Below, piece after piece: positions 1 through 10,291 of a stretch of DNA of 64,000 bases (position 1 is the first letter of the stretch; every line of letters begins with the position of its first letter). The notes beneath the pieces are model-generated. The model made no database searches and had not been told where the DNA came from. It saw only the letters and a list, made by a program, of their open reading frames with translations. The stretch covers positions 124,001 to 188,000 of the forward strand of contig NZ_JABBFQ010000001.1 in NCBI RefSeq assembly GCF_018494055.1, written 5' to 3'. The position numbers and the translations under genes were made by a program. The stretch comes from Rosenbergiella epipactidis (lineage in GTDB: Bacteria > Pseudomonadota > Gammaproteobacteria > Enterobacterales > Enterobacteriaceae).

Positions 1-28
1 TTTATTACGCCGCGGTGGCGCAGTGGCG

Positions 29-700
29 CTATGGGGCATCGAAACGGTATCCTAAGCCTCTTAGGGTGGTGATAACGTCGTGTGGATAATGCTGCTGGAT
101 TTTTTTGCGTAAGCGGCCCATCAGTACATCAATGGTATGGCCTTCGCGCAGATCGGCATCGGGATAGAGCTGTAACATTAATGACTCTTTACTGATTACT
201 TTACCCGCATTGATCATTAAGGTCTCGACGATGGTGTATTCAAAGGTGGTCAGTTTTACCGGATGCTGGTCGATGGCCAACTCTTTGCGAGAAAGATCGA
301 TATGAAAGGGGGCGAAATGAATCACTTGCGAGGCATGGCCAGCGGTACGGCGCAGTAAGGCTTGTAACCGAGCGGCGACCTCTTCGATATGAAAGGGTTT
401 GGTAACGTAATCATCTGCGCCTGCTTGCAGAGCGGCCACTTTCGATTGCCAACCTTCGCGAGCGGTAAGCACTAAAATAGGTTGCTTAATCTCTTGCGCC
501 CGCCAGCGCTGAATAAGGCTCATCCCATCTTCGTCAGGCAGGCCGAGATCCACTAACGCCACATCTGGAGCGTACTCATTGAGGAAATAGTCTGCCTCAT
601 TGGCATCTTCTGCCGCATCGACCTGATGGCCCATTTCACGAAGCTGAACGGCTAAATGGTGCCGCAATAACGGATTATCTTCGACCACTAACACGCGCAT
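29..700 (-). CDS. phoP: Two-component response regulator PhoP
   Basis: OmpR/PhoB-type regulator, 223 aa, the length of E. coli PhoP. The receiver domain fills residues 1-115, with acidic EDN at 7-9, phospho-acceptor Asp51 in [11 protein letters not shown], Thr79 and Lys101 in YVTKPF. The C-terminal winged-helix DNA-binding domain ends in TLRGLGYRF. PhoP answers the Mg2+/antimicrobial-peptide sensor PhoQ, whose gene normally follows and would lie off the left edge. The longer reading frame adds 14 residues, but the ATG at 700 has an AGAGGG Shine-Dalgarno sequence and gives the usual MRVLVVEDN start. It lies downstream of purB on the same strand, as in E. coli, with a probable PhoP box upstream that implies autoregulation. 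Confidence 0.96.
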   Translation of the reverse strand: MRVLVVEDNPLLRHHLAVQLREMGHQVDAAEDANEADYFLNEYAPDVALVDLGLPDEDGMSLIQRWRAQEIKQPILVLTAREGWQSKVAALQAGADDYVTKPFHIEEVAARLQALLRRTAGHASQVIHFAPFHIDLSRKELAIDQHPVKLTTFEYTIVETLMINAGKVISKESLMLQLYPDADLREGHTIDVLMGRLRKKIQQHYPHDVITTLRGLGYRFDAP

Positions 701-750
701 CTGCACACCCTCTCTGTATTCAATAACCCACAAGAGTAACACTCAGGGTC

Positions 751-767
751 TAAACGGGGACTTAACG
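751..767 (-). promoter_or_regulatory. Probable PhoP box in the phoP promoter
   Basis: On the minus strand two hexamers, CGTTAA and CGTTTA, are separated by five bases. This is close to the known PhoP box, two (G/T)GTTTA hexamers five bases apart. About 11 nt downstream comes TTACTC, a possible -10, and the phoP ATG is about 50 bases from the box. Autoregulation of phoPQ through such a box is established in enterics; its use here is inferred from sequence. Confidence 0.6.
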
Positions 768-794
768 CCAGCCAAAAAATGGTGAGAAGTCCCC
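756..794. repeat. Inverted repeat between purB and phoP
   Basis: GGGGACTT (756-763) and AAGTCCCC (787-794) form perfect 8-bp arms, with CCA/TGG able to pair inside. No T-run follows on either strand, so it is not a classical terminator. One arm overlaps the putative PhoP box. It could weaken purB readthrough into phoP. Confidence 0.5.
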
Positions 795-800
795 AGCCGA

Positions 801-2861
<2,061 letters not shown>

Positions 2862-2862
<1 letters not shown>

Positions 2863-3983
2863 TACGCGTTTTCCGAATCCAGAAGAGGGAGGCGCTGTTC
2901 AATTACGCCACCGCCCAAGCAGCATTCACCCAGATAGAACACGGCTGACTGACCGTGTGTGACCGCCGCGACGGGCTCATCAAAGCGTACTTCAATGCGC
3001 TCAGCATCAAGCGGGGTGATCAGGCAAGGAATATCGGTTTGGCGATAACGTGTTTTCACCGTGCAACGCAGTGATTCGGTAAGCGTGACGCGGTCAACCC
3101 AATGCAGTTGCTGAGCGATAAGCCCGACAGACATCAGGCGGGGGTGTTCACCACCCTGTGCGACGATCAGCTGATTGTTGGCAACATCTTTGTCGACCAC
3201 ATACCACGGGTCGTCATTACTCTCTTTGAGTCCACCGATACCCAATCCTTTACGCTGACCTAGCGTATGATACATCAAGCCTTGGTGGGTCCCGACTTCT
3301 TGCCCGTCGACACTAAAAATAGGGCCGGGTTGGGCCGGTAGGTAGCGAGCAAGGAAATCTTTAAACTTACGCTCACCGATAAAACAGATACCAGTGGAAT
3401 CTTTTTTCCGTGCGGTGACTAAGTCGAGCTCTTCGGCGATGCGGCGAACCTCTGGTTTCTCTAGTTCGCCAACAGGAAATAGACTCTGCGCCACTTGTTG
3501 ATGGCTTAGGGTATAGAGAAAATAGCTTTGGTCTTTATTACTATCGAGGCCGCGCAGTAATTGGCTTTTACCGTCGACATCTTTGCGGCGCACATAGTGA
3601 CCGGTAGCGATATAGTCAGCACCGAGATCTTCGGCCGCAAATTCTAAGAAGGCTTTAAACTTGATCTCTTTGTTACACAGGATATCGGGGTTAGGCGTGC
3701 GTCCTGATTTGTACTCTTCCAAGAAGAGCTCGAAGACGTTGTCCCAATACTCGGCAGCAAAGTTAATTTTGTGTAGTGTGATCCCTAACTTATCGCAGAC
3801 AGCTTGCGCGTCGGCGAGATCCTCAGCAGCAGTACAATACTCTTCACCATCATCTTCTTCCCAGTTCTTCATGAACAGGCCTTCCACTTGGTAACCTTGT
3901 TGCATCAGTAACCATGCTGAAACGGAAGAATCTACACCCCCGGACATACCGACGATGACTTTTTTTGCACTCTGGTCAAACAT
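2862..3983 (-). CDS. mnmA: tRNA-specific 2-thiouridylase MnmA
   Basis: 373 aa. It installs the 2-thio group on U34 of tRNA-Lys, -Glu and -Gln using ATP and sulfur relayed by the TusABCDE/IscS chain. The PP-loop GMSGGVDSS is at residues 12-20. The two catalytic cysteines lie in [12 protein letters not shown] and [12 protein letters not shown], and DQSYFLYTL is intact. The start [16 protein letters not shown] agrees with enterobacterial MnmA. It overlaps hflD by one base. Upstream, a DMT transporter gene separates it from nudJ, to which it is adjacent in E. coli. Confidence 0.98.
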
Positions 3984-4075
3984 AAATACTCACTGAAGTT
4001 GGCAATCAATACGAACGCCTCAGTGTACCATGCACCGAGGCGAATCGCACCTGTATTACCGCGCTCAATTACGCG

Positions 4076-5029
4076 CTATGTGCGATGTTGACGCTTGTTG
4101 ACTTCCAACTGCGCGGATAACACCACCGATTGGCTCTTTCTTTTAAGCCGCTGATTTAGTTGATTGCCAAATAAGGTTAAAAATATGCCGAGAGCCAAAG
4201 GACACATTAAACAGAGGGAGGCGAAAGATAGCGAACGACCGTAGAGGATATTCTCTAAACTCAGCGCAATAATCGGAAAGATTAAGAATACGATCGAGGC
4301 TTGAAACGCGGTGGCACGCTTTTGCAGCATAAAGTAACAGAGTATGCCGAATACCCCCGCAAACGCCCCGAGATAAACGACGGCAAGGATAGAGTGGTAA
4401 GAGAACTGAGCAATGACCGGATGTTCGACAAAACCGCCGACTAGGGTTAACAGTATGCCTGCCATTAAGCAAGGTAAGGCATTAAAAGTCAGTACTGAGA
4501 CTTCACAGCAGCGTTTTTTACACAAAGCATACATGACGGCATGAATAACTACTGCCGCGATAAGCATCATTATCCCCACCAGCTGGCCTGAGGCCGCACC
4601 CTGTGATTCGTGCAGCAACACGGAAATCAACGCCACCAAGGCAATGGTTAACCCCAACAATTGCACCGAGTTGGTTTTCTCACGTAGCAACAGGATTGAC
4701 GCGCAGAGAACCGCCACCGGCATCATGGCGAAAATCACCGACGCCAGCCCGGAACTTACCCAGCGTTCGCCGTAAATCATCAGCGTAAAGGGAATGGCAA
4801 AGTAAAAGAGACTAATAATGGCCTGAAACACTCGCTGCCCTTTAGGAAAAAGGAGTGGTGAGCGGGTGTATTTTAAGGCGAGCAATAATAGGGGAGCCGC
4901 GCAGAGAAAGCGTAAGCCTGTGGCAAAGAGAGGGGGAATAGTGGTTCCCGCAATTTTCATTGCTAGCCAAGTGGTTCCCCAGGTTAAAGCAACAATGATA
5001 AAGAGTAACGTTTTGATGGCAGAATTCAT
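4076..5029 (-). CDS. EamA/DMT-family transporter
   Basis: 317 aa hydrophobic protein with about ten predicted membrane spans in two repeats, typical of the drug/metabolite transporter superfamily. The N-terminal WGTTWLAMKIA is a characteristic first-helix motif, and PLFATGLRFLCAAPLLL follows. The basic tail after residue 290 (RLKRKSQS) is likely cytoplasmic. Substrates of such exporters are usually amino acids or metabolites, but nothing here fixes one. The gene sits between mnmA and nudJ, which are neighbours in E. coli, so it looks like an insertion in an otherwise conserved block. About 155 bases of AT-rich sequence separate it from nudJ. Confidence 0.85.
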   Translation of the reverse strand: MNSAIKTLLFIIVALTWGTTWLAMKIAGTTIPPLFATGLRFLCAAPLLLLALKYTRSPLLFPKGQRVFQAIISLFYFAIPFTLMIYGERWVSSGLASVIFAMMPVAVLCASILLLREKTNSVQLLGLTIALVALISVLLHESQGAASGQLVGIMMLIAAVVIHAVMYALCKKRCCEVSVLTFNALPCLMAGILLTLVGGFVEHPVIAQFSYHSILAVVYLGAFAGVFGILCYFMLQKRATAFQASIVFLIFPIIALSLENILYGRSLSFASLCLMCPLALGIFLTLFGNQLNQRLKRKSQSVVLSAQLEVNKRQHRT

Positions 5030-5185
5030 CTCGATAACCTCGGCAAGTAGAGGTCCATACTATATCGAGATTTCGAGAGAATGATTTTTCCCGTTAGGCA
5101 TCAAAATGACGTCTTAAGAGAATATATTTCTACCATATAAATTTAATGAAAAAAATTTTTCCATCGTTAGCCATTAACGCAGGAA

Positions 5186-5626
5186 TTATTGTTCGAACCA
5201 GTGTAGCACCGTCAACGGGAATCGGGTGGTCGATTGCCAAAGTCTAATGCTCTCCGCTACCAGCGGCGAACGTAATTGTGAGGATTGCAAGATCTCTGCA
5301 GGCGTAAGCCAATGGCAACAATCGATATCGTCATCGTGCGGGCAGGTATCGAGACAGGCCTCAATTTCGCAACTGAATAAGAAACGGATAAAGGGTGTAC
5401 CATCGTTCGCTGTCCATTGATGCACGCCAAGCAAATGTTCGGGAGATAAGCGGAGTCCGGTCTCCTCCCACAACTCACGTTCCATCGCGGCGATCAAACT
5501 CTCTTCAGCCTCGAGATGGCCTGCAGGCTGATTCCAGGTCACGTTTCCATCGACACGTTCTTCAACGATTAACAGCTTACCTTCGGCATGGACAACACAG
5601 GCAACGGTGATATGCGGCGTAAACAT
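5186..5626 (-). CDS. nudJ: Nudix phosphatase NudJ
   Basis: 146 aa Nudix hydrolase. The Nudix box is complete: G37, then Glu, then RELWEETGL with the metal-binding glutamates. E. coli NudJ hydrolyses nucleoside di- and triphosphates and the thiamine precursor HMP-PP. The N-terminal [19 protein letters not shown] and the glutamine-rich substrate loop [11 protein letters not shown] match NudJ. It lies 18 bases downstream of rluE on the same strand, as in E. coli, which suggests co-transcription. The ATG at 5626 is preceded by an AGGAG sequence. Confidence 0.94.
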   Translation of the reverse strand: MFTPHITVACVVHAEGKLLIVEERVDGNVTWNQPAGHLEAEESLIAAMERELWEETGLRLSPEHLLGVHQWTANDGTPFIRFLFSCEIEACLDTCPHDDDIDCCHWLTPAEILQSSQLRSPLVAESIRLWQSTTRFPLTVLHWFEQ

Positions 5627-5644
5627 GGTGGCTCCTAAAGTCAG

Positions 5645-6250
5645 TTAGTGATCGATTTTACGCCACTCGCCTAATGCTAGCCCATCAAGTTGATAGGGGC
5701 CGATGGCATAGCGGATAAGTCGTAATGTGGGAAAGCCGATGTGCGCCGTCATACGGCGAACTTGACGATTACGACCTTCGTATAGGGTAATTTTAAGCCA
5801 TTGGGTAGGGATAGCTTTGCGCTCTCGAATCGGCGGATTTCGTGGCCATAACCACTGCGGCGGATCACAGCGCTCGACGCCAGCGGGGAGGGTAGGCCCA
5901 TCTTTTAAGGTGACTCCACTTCGTAATGGCGCGAGTTGTTCATCATTCGGATCGCCTTCTACCTGTACATAATAGATCTTATGAGTACGTTTACCCGGCT
6001 GCGTTAGGTCAGCTTGAAGCTTGCCATTATTAGTCAGCAGCAGCAGCCCCTCGCTATCGCGATCTAAACGGCCCGCAGCGTAGACATCTGGCACTGTTAT
6101 ATAGTCTTTAAGCGTCTTACGCCCTGCTTCATCAGTGAATTGTGGCAGCACATCAAACGGCTTATTAAACACAATGATTGTGGTAGGACCCTGACGAGGT
6201 CGCGGGGGAGCCGGTTTTCTTCGGCGTGTTGGGCGGGTTAGAGGCTTCAT
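5645..6250 (-). CDS. rluE: 23S rRNA pseudouridine(2457) synthase RluE
   Basis: 201 aa member of the RsuA/RluBEF pseudouridine synthase family. It isomerises U2457 in the peptidyltransferase region of 23S rRNA. The catalytic aspartate lies in [17 protein letters not shown], and the family block [22 protein letters not shown] is present in two adjoining pieces. No S4 domain is present, as expected for RluE. The N-terminus is a basic, proline-rich tail ([15 protein letters not shown]). First gene of the rluE-nudJ pair, divergent from icd. Confidence 0.95.
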   Translation of the reverse strand: MKPLTRPTRRRKPAPPRPRQGPTTIIVFNKPFDVLPQFTDEAGRKTLKDYITVPDVYAAGRLDRDSEGLLLLTNNGKLQADLTQPGKRTHKIYYVQVEGDPNDEQLAPLRSGVTLKDGPTLPAGVERCDPPQWLWPRNPPIRERKAIPTQWLKITLYEGRNRQVRRMTAHIGFPTLRLIRYAIGPYQLDGLALGEWRKIDH

Positions 6251-6630
6251 AATAAGGTTATCCGGCGCTTTATTTCGCTCAGTATAGCCTAGACTTGAGA
6301 TAATTTAACCCTAGTATTCATAGGCTTTCAGTTGATGTCTGACAGAGATTGCAGTAAGTTTTTCAGGGCCAGACTTATTAGACAAGGCCAGGTTAACGCT
6401 CGTCGTTAATCTTTTGTTGTGGAATTGTGTAAAGTGAAAAGTGTGAACCCTATCGCAACTCAGCCGTATAACGACAGTAATTATATTAGGCATGGCAATA
6501 GGTTAACTGAGATAAAAAAGAATTCTGCGACATACCGTAATGATTTTTTTCTAGGAAAGTCGCGATGATTTCGCGTAACATACCCCGACACATTACAAGT
6601 CATTAACAAAAACGCTCGAAGGAGAGGTTG
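6251..6630. other. rluE/icd divergent intergenic region
   Basis: This 380-base segment must hold the promoters for rluE (leftward) and icd (rightward). An inverted repeat TTAACG-N5-CGTTAA lies at 6393-6409. A minus-strand reading frame of 60 codons (6311-6493) has no ribosome site and no recognisable family. The icd Shine-Dalgarno GGAGAGG is at 6621-6627. I could not assign ArcA or FruR sites with confidence. Confidence 0.5.
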
Positions 6631-7881
6631 ATGGAAAGCAAAGTAGTTGTTCCTGCATCAGGCCAGAAAATCACGCTAAATCAAGGCAAATTAACTGTTC
6701 CCAACAACCCAGTCATTCCTTACATCGAAGGGGACGGGATTGGTGTTGATGTCTCTCCTGTGATGTTAAAAGTGGTCGATGCGGCGGTAAACAAAGCCTA
6801 TAACGGTGAGCGTAAGATTTCGTGGATGGAAATCTTCACCGGCGAGAAATCGACAGAAGTATACGGTCAAGACGTATGGTTACCGCAAGAGACACTGGAT
6901 CTGATCAAAGAATACCGTGTCGCGATTAAAGGGCCATTAACGACGCCAGTCGGTGGCGGTATCCGTTCATTAAACGTTGCATTGCGCCAAGAGTTAGACC
7001 TTTATGTCTGCTTGCGCCCAGTACGCTACTACACTGGTACACCAAGCCCGGTTAAACGCCCTGAAGATACCGATATGGTTATTTTCCGCGAAAACTCAGA
7101 AGATATCTATGCGGGTATCGAATGGAAAGCGGGTAGCGCAGAAGCAGATAAAGTGATCAACTTCTTACGCACCGAAATGGGCGTGAAGAAGATCCGCTTC
7201 CCAGAACAATGTGGTATCGGCGTTAAGCCATGTTCTGAAGAAGGAACTAAACGCCTAGTGCGTGCAGCCTTCCAATATGTTATCGACAATGACCGTGATT
7301 CACTGACACTGGTCCATAAAGGTAACATCATGAAATTCACCGAAGGTGCCTTCAAAGATTGGGGATACCAACTGGTGAAAGAAGAGTTTGGCGCTGAGCT
7401 ATTAGACGGCGGCCCATGGATGAAGGCTAAGAACCCTAAAACGGGTAAAGAGATTATTATTAAAGACGTGATTGCCGATGCCTTCCTACAGCAAATCCTG
7501 CTACGCCCTGCAGAGTATGACGTTATTGCCTGTATGAACCTGAATGGCGACTACATCTCCGATGCCCTGGCGGCGCAAGTTGGCGGTATCGGTATTGCAC
7601 CGGGTGCGAATATCGGTGACGAATGTGCACTGTTCGAAGCGACTCACGGTACTGCACCAAAGTATGCTGGCCAGGATAAAGTGAACCCAGGTTCAGTGAT
7701 CCTTTCTGCTGAAATGATGCTCCGTCACCTCGGCTGGTTTGAAGCCGCAGACTTAATCGTTAAAGGTGTTGAAGGCGCGATCGCCAATAAGACCGTGACT
7801 TACGATTTCGAACGTCTGATGGAAGGCGCTAAGTTGCTGAAATGTTCAGAGTTTGGTGATGCCATCATCTCTAACATGTAA
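6631..7881 (+). CDS. icd: Isocitrate dehydrogenase (NADP+)
   Basis: 416 aa, exactly the E. coli length, starting [14 protein letters not shown]. The ATG at 6631 is preferred to the TTG three bases upstream because GGAGAGG is placed correctly for it. It oxidatively decarboxylates isocitrate to 2-oxoglutarate in the TCA cycle. The phosphorylatable serine in [13 protein letters not shown], target of AceK, is conserved, as is the isocitrate-binding arginine in LRPVRYY. The NADP-specificity region [17 protein letters not shown] is intact. The 3' end of icd is a known phage attachment target (e14, phage 21), and an integrase remnant lies about 100 bases downstream. Confidence 0.99.
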   Translation: MESKVVVPASGQKITLNQGKLTVPNNPVIPYIEGDGIGVDVSPVMLKVVDAAVNKAYNGERKISWMEIFTGEKSTEVYGQDVWLPQETLDLIKEYRVAIKGPLTTPVGGGIRSLNVALRQELDLYVCLRPVRYYTGTPSPVKRPEDTDMVIFRENSEDIYAGIEWKAGSAEADKVINFLRTEMGVKKIRFPEQCGIGVKPCSEEGTKRLVRAAFQYVIDNDRDSLTLVHKGNIMKFTEGAFKDWGYQLVKEEFGAELLDGGPWMKAKNPKTGKEIIIKDVIADAFLQQILLRPAEYDVIACMNLNGDYISDALAAQVGGIGIAPGANIGDECALFEATHGTAPKYAGQDKVNPGSVILSAEMMLRHLGWFEAADLIVKGVEGAIANKTVTYDFERLMEGAKLLKCSEFGDAIISNM

Positions 7882-7907
7882 TTAGTCACCCTGCGTGATT
7901 GATAAGA

Positions 7908-7934
7908 ACGGGTACTGAAAAGTGCCCGTTTTTT
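7908..7934 (+). terminator. icd intrinsic terminator
   Basis: ACGGGTACT, loop GAAA, AGTGCCCGT followed by a run of Ts. Nine base pairs with one G-U pair, 26 bases after the icd stop. Confidence 0.9.
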
Positions 7935-7983
7935 GTCTGTAAAATTCTTTCCCCAAAACTCTCCCCAAAATTCTTCCCCAAAA

Positions 7984-8187
7984 CTACCCCGATTTTAGTG
8001 AAACAGTGACCCATTCTTTACCTCGATCATCGTTATATCGGTCGGTCATTTTTGCTGTCTTATGCCCCAATAATTTTTGAGTATTGATACCCTGTTCACG
8101 ATAAAGTCGTTCCGAGAGCGATCGTTGTTCGTGGAAAGTCGGAGCAGTATTTTCTGGCCAGGTGATGAAGTTGTGCTTAGACGCAAA
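7984..8187 (-). pseudogene. C-terminal remnant of a phage tyrosine integrase
   Basis: Reading the minus strand from 8187 down to a TAG at 7984 gives about 67 in-frame codons with no start codon, preceded directly by an in-frame stop. The peptide contains TFHEQRSLSERLYREQG, then TQKLLGHKTAKMTDRYND and ends VTVSLKSG. This is the HxxR box, the LLGHK motif and the catalytic tyrosine region (MTDRYND) of lambda-Int-like recombinases. Everything N-terminal is missing. It sits just past icd on the opposite strand, which is where integrases of icd-targeting phages lie, so I read it as the scar of a lost prophage. Confidence 0.88.
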
Positions 8188-8549
8188 CTACATTATCCGC
8201 ATGATAACTCTTGAAAAAACTGGAAATGACATAACCAGTTTCTGGTCAGAAGGAATGAAAGTAACTGAGCTAGGAGATACCCCATAAAATCGCAGTACTG
8301 CTATTACGGGGGGTGGGGTCTATGTTAATTGAAAATTCATTCGAAAATGACTTTGAGGTGTCTGTTAAACCCGTGGTGATTTACTTATCCTGACATTGAT
8401 TATCTCAAACAGCGCCCGCTAGGACACGTTGTGTGTGTAATCATGCTTTAATTATCTTATCTTATCTTATCTGATTGCTTACAAATTGAATTTTTTTCAT
8501 TGCTGCATATAATTCTGCCGCGTATGTGTATTTAATGAGAATATTCTTA
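8188..8549. other. Degenerate region after integrase remnant
   Basis: No supportable gene. Plus-strand fragments include 28 codons ending at 8287 (MITLEKTGNDITSFW and on) and 23 codons at 8322-8393 (MLIENSFENDFEV and on); neither is recognisable. A (TTATC)4 repeat lies at 8452-8471. Base composition and the lack of gene signals fit decayed mobile DNA. Confidence 0.5.
8452..8471. repeat. Pentanucleotide tandem repeat (TTATC)4
   Basis: Four exact copies of TTATC, about 80 bases upstream of the small ORF at 8550. A potential slippage tract. Confidence 0.85.
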
Positions 8550-8660
8550 ATGGATTTTTTGCTTTTAGCTTTTGCATTAGTACTAGGGTCAGTGGCTGTT
8601 TGGATGGGTGTTTCTTACTTTAGAGAGTCAGGTAGTAAGCGTAATACTTTCCGTAAATAG
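8550..8660 (+). CDS. Putative small single-span membrane protein
   Basis: 36-codon frame with an N-terminal hydrophobic helix of about 20 residues (DFLLLAFALVLGSVAVWMGV) followed by a basic tail (SGSKRNTFRK). This layout is common in bacterial small membrane proteins. The ribosome site is weak (GAGA about 10 bases upstream). A terminator lies about 90 bases downstream on the same strand, which supports a real transcript. I do not recognise the family; it may be phage-derived given its position in the integrase scar. Confidence 0.45.
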   Translation: MDFLLLAFALVLGSVAVWMGVSYFRESGSKRNTFRK

Positions 8661-8746
8661 TATTCTTTGATATCAGAAGCTTTCATTGCGATGGCTACCT
8701 TTTACTCTGAGAGATAGATATAAAAAAATTACCCAGAACGTTGATG

Positions 8747-8777
8747 CCGGTCACTGAAGGTGATCGGTATTTTTTTT
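8747..8777 (+). terminator. Intrinsic terminator after small ORF
   Basis: CCGGTCAC, short loop, GTGATCGG (one G-U pair), then eight Ts at 8770-8777. Reads on the plus strand, probably ending the transcript of the small ORF at 8550. Confidence 0.8.
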
Positions 8778-8789
8778 AAGAGATATTGT

Positions 8790-9213
8790 TTACAGATAAG
8801 ACGAGAGAAAATCGTTAACATCCCTTTCCCCTATCCCCAATGTGTAGTTAACCCCTGCACTTTTTAAAATACTCAGTCCAGCCCCTCTATTTCTAGGATG
8901 AGGATCTTCCATGGCAATATAGACATGTTTAGGTTTCATTTCGGCCAGTGTGCGGGCACAGGATGGAGTTCTTCCTTGAAAAGAACAGGGTTCTAAAGTG
9001 ACAAATAATTCGCATTCACTGATGGGTACGGTGAGTTTCGAAATAGCCTCTATTTCAGCATGATGATGGCCTGGGGATTGTGTAAAGCCTTTTGCTACGA
9101 CTTTACCGTTATGAACTATTACGCAACCTACGGGGGGATTAGGTCTACAGAGGGGTAAGGCTAAAGATGAATATTCAAGAGCTAACAGCCATAAATGCTA
9201 AATTTTCCTTCAT
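8790..9213 (-). pseudogene. Frameshifted RibD-like deaminase domain protein
   Basis: The minus strand encodes a cytidine-deaminase-fold protein like the N-terminal half of RibD: RPNPPVGCVIV, HAEIEAI, then LEPCSFQGRTPSCART with the zinc-binding His, Cys and Cys, and MEDPHPRNRGAG. It ends at TAA 8790, with no reductase domain. The only good start (ATG at 9213, MKENLAFMAVSS) is in a different frame from the rest. The main frame has a stop at 9198-9200 and no early ATG, GTG or TTG, and the total length is 3n+1. A single-base frameshift near 9187-9193 would join MKENLAFM to LLALEYSS. Probably a recent pseudogene, unless the base is a sequencing error. Confidence 0.8.
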
Positions 9214-9504
9214 CCTATGACCTTATTCAAAAGTAACAATCTACGATATCCACTGAGGAGTCATCCACCTTTATTGAGCTGGTGCTGACTTGAGTAGAAG
9301 TCATGATAAATAAATATACTCCAGTATAACGAATAGGTGAAGAAGCTCTCTTATAGTCGATGCGGGGTTGAAAAATAAGAGTCAAAAGTGTTTAACCTAA
9401 TCAAGCCTAAAATTTTCATTTACGTTACAGTGAACTGCTTGCTCTTTGAAGGGCTATTTGTTTGAAGGCTGAAATGGCCTATCACTTTTTGCAAGGAGTA
9501 AGAG

Positions 9505-10044
9505 ATGAGCCTCTGTGTATCATTAGATGACCTTGGCCAACGTATTTGTATTGTTGGGCCTTCAAATAGTGGAAAATCCACGCTGGCAAAGGCTATTGGC
9601 CTAAAGAAATCGCTGCCCATTATTCATCTTGACCAATTACATCATCAGCCTAATAGCCAATGGATTCCTCGTGCCCCTGAAGAATTCTTACAGTTACACG
9701 ATACGGTGATCGCGAGAAGTAGTTGGGTGATAGAGGGTAATTATGGTAAATGCCTACATTCGCGTCTGCAACGCGCGACGGGGCTAATATTACTTGATAT
9801 CCCAGTGTCCACAGCACTGTTGCGTTATATTGCGCGCTGTTACTCAGCTAAACCGCGGGTAGGGGGAATTGGTGTTCAAAATGAAAAAGTTTCTAGGGAA
9901 ATGCTGAAGCATATTCTCTTTGACTCGCCGAAAAATTATCTCCGTTATCTGTCGCTCTTCGAGCAAGCCGCAATCCCCAAGCTATTACTGTCTTCACCTG
10001 GTGATCTCAACAATTTCTACCACAAATGGCAACTCAATAAATAG
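9505..10044 (+). CDS. P-loop NTPase, adenylate-kinase-like
   Basis: 179 aa with a Walker A motif near residue 18 (GPSNSGKSTLAKAIG), HLDQLHH shortly after, and a WVIEGNYG segment. This is the layout of small AAA/adenylate-kinase-like proteins often called topology modulation or FlaR-like proteins. The Walker-B-like strand is LILLDIP. The ATG at 9505 has AAGGAG six bases upstream. Function is unknown for this group, probably phosphorylation of a small molecule or nucleotide binding. It stands alone between the decayed icd-distal region and the membrane-protein gene, with opposite orientation to the latter. Confidence 0.8.
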   Translation: MSLCVSLDDLGQRICIVGPSNSGKSTLAKAIGLKKSLPIIHLDQLHHQPNSQWIPRAPEEFLQLHDTVIARSSWVIEGNYGKCLHSRLQRATGLILLDIPVSTALLRYIARCYSAKPRVGGIGVQNEKVSREMLKHILFDSPKNYLRYLSLFEQAAIPKLLLSSPGDLNNFYHKWQLNK

Positions 10045-10255
10045 TCACGGATAACAGGCTAGGTACTTATAAGCGTGACGCTCTGTAATAGCTACTGAGC
10101 TTATTACACAGCAACGATTATCCGTACTGTGAAGAGATCAGTCATTTTATTCGGTATAAGGTTAAAGAATAATTGAGGAGTGGTTAGCGAAGCGGAGAGA
10201 ATAGGGCTGAAATGTCGTTAGATCTTTAAAGGCGGATAAGTACACAAGTTTCGAG

Positions 10256-10283
10256 AAAAAAGCCCTAATCCGAAGATTAGGGC
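10256..10283 (-). terminator. Intrinsic terminator of the membrane-protein gene
   Basis: GCCCTAATC, loop CGAA, GATTAGGGC: a perfect 9-bp stem directly below the stop at 10292, followed on the minus strand by a run of about six Us. Confidence 0.9.
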
Positions 10284-10291
10284 GTAAACAC

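Noticed and set aside
1-28. Start of phoQ at the left edge
   Set aside because: No ATG or other start can be placed in these 28 bases; phoQ probably begins outside the window.
6311-6493. 60-codon minus-strand frame upstream of icd
   Set aside because: No ribosome site, no family features, and lies across the icd promoter region.
8322-8393. 23-codon frame after a G-rich stretch
   Set aside because: Too short, unknown, inside a decayed region; noted only in the region description.
9468-9480. Possible copy of an icd 3'-end sequence (GCTGAAATG) as attR
   Set aside because: Only nine bases match; not enough to call an attachment site.
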